Assembly (NCBI GenBank): GCA_034670405.1
Contig: JAXDDX010000004.1
Location: 11,897,501 to 11,961,500 of the forward strand
Direction: 5' to 3'
Length of the DNA stretch: 64,000 bases
Origin: Hoplostethus atlanticus
Taxonomy: Eukaryota > Chordata > Actinopteri > Trachichthyiformes > Trachichthyidae
Numbering within the stretch: position 1 is the first letter of the stretch; each line of letters opens with the position of its first letter. Below, one piece after another: positions 59,368 to 64,000 of the stretch. The notes under the pieces are model-generated. The model searched no databases. It was not told the origin of the DNA and saw only the letters and a list, made by a program, of their open reading frames with translations. A program made the translations under genes and the position numbers.

Positions 59368-60238
59368 TGATGAGCCAGCCTGCCTGTCTTTCTGTCTTTG
59401 AGGATTTAATTGTAAGTGAACCCACAGAATGGGAACAGTTATTATGGCAGAGGAACCTGCAGGCAGATTGCGGTGGCAGCCAGTTATCGGTGCACCTCAC
59501 ACTCTAAAAATACCCTGCAGATGACATTCTTTTGTGTCCCTGTGATCGCCCCCTTTCTCCAGCCATCAGCTCTGCTCCACTTACAGCGCAAAGTGAATCT
59601 CCTCCCAGGGCAACCGTCTGCAATTCTCCTTCACCTTAATGGGACAATTAGAAAATAAGTCACAGACTGGGGAGTTTTGATATTGTTTCGTGGTTGTTTT
59701 CTCAAACTCCACCACTGGCTATTCCAGAGGTGTTTTTCAAGTCTCTCCGCTCAAGTCCAAGTCAAGTCTCAAGTCATTTGTCTCAAGTCTCCAGCTCTGG
59801 TTCAGTCACTACAAGGCTGTTGCTGGTTGCAACCCAATTTGTGAAACAGGGTTTACCCACCTTTTCATGCTCATATAACTCTGAAATCATCTATCTAACT
59901 GAATAGTGATAGATAGTTGTTATACACATCAAACTGCCAGCTCGCTCTTGTCTGTTGTCCCCGGTCCCAAACGATTACCATCTTGTTAGCAACAATCAAC
60001 ATGAAAAGTAATTGTAGGACAAACTTCACAAAGGTGATATGTATTTTAGTTTAGAGAATAACACATAGTATACCTAGTAAGCCTCTGTGTAGCACAGACT
60101 TTATTTTTGGCATTTCTTGCAAATTTTTCATAGGGACTTTGGATTACACACCAAATGCTAACATTACAGCCTACAAAATGACATCACACTTCATCTCTCT
60201 ATTATCTGCTATTTTCACATGTAATCATATCACTCAGC

Positions 60239-60955
60239 TACGGAAGCCGAGAACGGCCATGCTTGCACATTTTTTTTCCAATGCCATTATATCGAGATCA
60301 CAAGTTAATTTATCTCGTTATCTCGAGAAAACAAAAGGCCGATTTCCATTACAACACGGGCCTGTACACGTAGCCTACTGTACGCGAGCTGCAGAAGAGT
60401 AGATTAATATGTAGTCTAACAGGCCAAAATGAGTCGAATTGACTGACTGACAGCAACTAACATTAGTTTGCTAACGTGTTTTCCACACAGTGTAATTCAT
60501 ACATTTGAGTATAAGTTTGGACGCCACCATTCTGTTTAAATTCGCAAGAGTGGACCATGACGTACACACACTGCTCTGTGGGGGGGGTTTGGGAGTTGAT
60601 CAATGGGAGTGATGCGATAACGGGTACTCCTTGATCTGACATTTTCAGCTTAAATCAGTTGCTACATTTGTCAAGACGCCATCTATGCATGCTGGCATGA
60701 CACTCCTGATCTCTGATAAACAATATAAGTAATCAGAGGAAACGAGTCCGACCTTTTGTTTTCTCGTGATAACAGGTTGATTATCTCGTTATCTCGAGAA
60801 AACGGCTTTTTGTTTTCTCGGGATAACAAGATAAATTAACCCGTTATCACGAGAAAACGGGCTTTGTTCACGAGATCACGGCATAATTAACTTGTGATCT
60901 CGATATAACGGCATTAAAACAAAAAGTGCAAGCATGGCCGTTCTCGGCTTCCGTA
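60239..60955. mobile_element. non-autonomous DNA transposon with inverted ends (717 bp)
   Basis: The left end opens with TACGGAAGCCGAGAACGGCC and the right end closes with its exact complement. Similarity continues for about 80 bp, through ATATCGAGATCACAAGTTAA. CTCAGC directly flanks both sides (60233-60238 and 60956-60961), a likely 6-bp target duplication. The interior repeats palindrome-like TTATCTCGTTATCTCGAG and CGAGATAACGAG words. No transposase ORF is present. If TA were the duplicated target instead, the CTCAGC match would be coincidence. The superfamily is unresolved. Confidence 0.8.
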
Positions 60956-61144
60956 CTCAGCAGTCAAGAAGTTCGGTTGATTTTGTTGATTTCTAATCAA
61001 ATGAATTAGCGCCACCTTGTGTCAAAAGATGTTGCTCCTTACTGCAGATGGACACTCGGTTAACTTGGTTAGAAACAAGATTTTTCCAATATTACTCAGA
61101 GAGCACAAAACCTCTGATTGCTGGTCACGTTTACGTTGCTGTAG

Positions 61145-61260
61145 TTACAGTTCTGCTACAGTGTAGCCATGGATGCTAGCTACAGACGTTTCTATGGTTA
61201 CAGTTTTGCTACAGTGTAGCCATGGATGCTAGCTACAGACGTTTCTATGGTTACAGTGCT
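61145..61260 (+). repeat. 53-bp tandem duplication
   Basis: Two near-identical 53-bp units start at 61145 and 61198 with TTACAGTT, and the first bases of a third unit start at 61251. One C/T difference is seen between the units. Confidence 0.9.
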
Positions 61261-61824
61261 GTTAAAATAAGCCCCTTCATGGCATCAAGACCCTGATGCT
61301 AGCAAGGCCAACTATAGTAGCATTGGTAGAGGCTGAGGAAATAGGCTCAAAGGTATGGAGCTCAACCAAACCCTTGAAACCTCAGACCTCAGTCAAGGAT
61401 GGACATTGACGACAGAGAGATGAGTCAATGAGTCAATGTCAATGATTTCAGGTGTAATTTAACAGTGTGGGTCTCTCAAGTGAAAGACTTTGCAGTTGTT
61501 CTGACTAATGTTGACAATCTAAAAATGCCATAATGACAAAAGTAATAATAATAGAAATAGAAAATGTAGTATCCCTACAGTGTGTGTGTAGAATCCTTCA
61601 CTTTACATCTTCAACAAAGGATTAAACCCAATTACAACAAAGACGTCCAACAAAAAATATAAAAAACCCAAATAAATCTTATGTTGTAAAATGACAACCC
61701 AACCTTATTAGAAAACTAGGGACCTTGAAATGAAGCTAGCGAAATGCTGCCACAAGCAATTTGATTTGTAGAAAAATGTGAAATGGAAAATGCAACTGCA
61801 GTAACTCACGGGCCCCAGCTGGCC

Positions 61825-61831
61825 TATAAAG
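61825..61831 (+). promoter_or_regulatory. possible TATA box of an unidentified short transcript
   Basis: TATAAAG is followed about 90 bp later by an ATG (61919-61921) and, four codons in, a good donor (CCGGTAAGC at 61928-61936). No downstream coding exon could be confirmed. Confidence 0.25.
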
Positions 61832-62825
61832 GGTACTACCACAGGCATTTCAGACGTGCACAGTTCAACAAGGACCTAATAAAAATAACACTGTCATCTA
61901 GCAACACCAAGACAATCGATGCTTCCTCCGGTAAGCACAATTCTTACTGATTACAAATATCGTACGTTCAATATTGAAATTTGTTTACCTGATCACAGAT
62001 GGGAGATTTGAGACTTCAGGCCCAGCTTTTTATTTACCACTGTATCTCTGGTTGGATGCACTGGCGATCAGAGGGCAGCGCCGTCTTTGTGAGCCACTGT
62101 ATTGCCAGCCGGATCTTGGAGACTGTTACTATCCACGTGATGGCTGATGGGAGTCCAGTAATTTCAAGGTTTCGAGAGTGATGAGTGAGAAGTGACACAG
62201 CGTGGGAGTGCGGAGGCAGAATATGTGCTCCAAGCTCTGCCGAGCCTCTCAAACACAACATGTTTTCAAGCAGTTTCTTTGAGTGTTTAATTTCTTTCTG
62301 TGCCCATCTCTCTCTTTTTACCCACTCACATTCTGTCTCGCTCAATGACACACCCACACACTCACACTATTTATTTCTTCCCTTTCACCTATAAACCTAT
62401 AAACTAAAGTACAGTAACAATGATTGAAAACCTCAGAAATGCACCTTTCTCTTTCTCTCTCTCTCATATATACACACACTATTTTTTTCTATTTTTTTCA
62501 CCATAACCAAGTAATGATATGTTTAGAAACATCATTTTTCAACACAGAACAACAACGGTGCACTAGTGGCCTATCCGTCACTGTTCCAGTTAGAGCTGCA
62601 GGCTCTTCACCCTGTCAATCATTGTGGTGGGTTGCAGTTTTAACCCCATGTCAACTATTCTCTCAGTATAAATGAGCAGCACATTGGCTGTACTCCATGG
62701 TGGTGATGCACTTTCATAACGGCTGTACAGGTCAGATTGTGTGAACTCATCAGCTGCAATGAAAGTAGTTACATGCACATCCCATCTGAAGTGATTTGAG
62801 TGGAATCCAATGTGTCCAATCCAAT

Positions 62826-62868
62826 TATGTTATGTTATGTTATGTTATGTTATGTTATGTTATGTTAG
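62826..62868 (+). repeat. (TTATG)n pentanucleotide microsatellite
   Basis: Eight TTATG units in a row. Confidence 0.97.
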
Positions 62869-64000
62869 AGTTTTTTTTACAATTTCTAAATTGTTTTCCC
62901 ATGAAAGAAATTCACAGGTATGTTTTTCCTAGACTCAACGTAATGAAAAATCCGATATATGATAAATGGAGCTGAATCAGGAGAATGAGGAGGGAGGAGC
63001 CTGGTGAAGGAGAGGAAGTGCCTCCCAGTGGACCAGCAGTGGGAGGAAGACCAACCATACCTGAGAGCTGGAGTGCTTACCACAGCAATTACAGCTGAAC
63101 AGCAGCTGCTGCAGGATACCCGTCAACATCTGCAGCCACCGGAGCGCTCCTAATTACCTGTGAGATTTCAGATGTTGCCCCATGTCCTCTCATACATCTC
63201 ACTCTGCTCATGATGAGGAGTTCCTGACGCCCAAATCCTCCAGAGGCATCCGCTGCCAACTGCTCACAGGCTGCAAACATCACACAGCGAGGTTACAATC
63301 CAGCTGTTATTACAACATAACCCATAATAATAACATCATCCTCTTCATTGAGGATAACTATATTAGATATTACAACATGTCCTGTAACAGGGGAACCTGG
63401 GCTCTGCTCTTCAGATCTCTAAATTCAAGGCTTTAAAAGGGTTTGAATTCAGATAAATACAGCTTTAAGTTTAAAATACATTTCAGAGGGCTTGAAAATG
63501 TTGTTTTCTTGGTGCAAACAAGCCATCCTTGTAGTGCAGGCCTATGCTGTGATTGGTCTACTCTTGTTTTCATATTTTAAGTTTATTTCTGTAGTGAAAT
63601 TTGTTCCAAATGGCATTTAAAGGGGTCTCAAAACTCTTCATTTTTCACTTCCTGAAGCCTGTTGACACTGGATCAGTCTTTCACCCACACTTCCACGCAC
63701 AATGCCATTAGCGAGCCCCGTGACGTGTGTGGGAAGGAAGCTGGGGATGTAAAGGAGGAGATCTCAGCAGAAATCATCGGTGTTTTATTGCTTTTTGCCT
63801 AATCTTCTCTCGCTCTGTGTCATGTTTTTTCCTCAGTGCAAAATCCCCAAATGTTCTGTTTTAATAGCCTCTGTGCTGGGATAGCACCTCCCTCGCTGTC
63901 TCATACACCGTTCATCACCCCGCATCCCCACAACACATCAGGGACCCTACAGCATAATGTCTCTTCTCATTTGTGGAGTCAGTGGGAAAACGTGGTGAGC

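Larger units (their letters stand above)
58861..60232. other. tmx1 upstream flank, no gene seen
   Basis: The flank holds a consensus CTCF-like motif at 59121-59134 and the TG tract at 59200-59365, then unique sequence. A short AAGTCTC/CAAGTC-rich stretch is near 59738-59800. Confidence 0.5.
60962..64000. other. intergenic, no confirmed gene
   Basis: The stretch contains the 53-bp tandem duplication, a promoter-like module at 61825-61998, CT/CA-rich runs at 62450-62480 and the pentanucleotide block at 62826-62868. No recognisable protein exon occurs before the window end. The neighbouring gene in mammals, TRIM9 as I recall, is not visible. Confidence 0.45.

Noticed and set aside
63089..64000. 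Possible start of TRIM9, the expected neighbour
   Set aside because: I could not read a RING or SPRY segment in any frame here. The neighbour probably lies beyond the window.

Overview
The window is vertebrate nuclear DNA, almost certainly from a teleost fish. It has split genes with GT-AG introns, several introns under 200 bp, abundant (CA)n/(TG)n microsatellites, tRNA-derived SINE remnants and small inverted-repeat elements. There are no operons, ribosome-binding sites or other bacterial features. Assignment to ray-finned (probably percomorph) fish is an inference from intron size and repeat style.

Two protein-coding genes can be read exon by exon, both on the minus strand. frmd6 (FERM domain-containing 6, Willin) runs from a TATA-type promoter near 25.4 kb down to a polyadenylation signal at 330-335. 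It has one non-coding exon, 13 coding exons and a 609-residue product. tmx1 (thioredoxin-related transmembrane protein 1) runs from about 58.8 kb down to 55.24 kb in eight coding exons with a 315-residue product. Its 3' UTR reaches about 54.4 or 53.6 kb. All 21 coding segments join in phase. The order tmx1 then frmd6, same orientation, matches my recollection of human chromosome 14q22, so this looks like retained vertebrate synteny.

Layout: 1-309 is frmd6 3' flank. 310-3317 is the frmd6 3' UTR and 3318-14709 its coding part. 14710-24898 is the large frmd6 intron 1, rich in microsatellites and dispersed repeats. 24899-25450 is non-coding exon 1 and the promoter. 25450-53560 is about 28 kb without a recognisable protein gene, holding SINEs, a small hairpin element, satellites and unique sequence that may be regulatory. 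53560-58860 is tmx1. 58860-64000 is tmx1 upstream DNA with a long TG tract, a 717-bp inverted-repeat transposon, a 53-bp tandem duplication and an unexplained promoter-like module.

The two products do not act in one pathway. FRMD6 is a cortical FERM protein linked to Hippo signalling, and TMX1 is an ER membrane oxidoreductase. The points most worth checking are the loss of both juxtamembrane cysteines in TMX1, a (TG)19 tract abutting the tmx1 exon 4 acceptor, tandem TEAD-type sites in the frmd6 promoter region, the inverted-repeat element at 60.2-61.0 kb, and a duplicated 13-residue motif in FRMD6 held identical despite synonymous drift.
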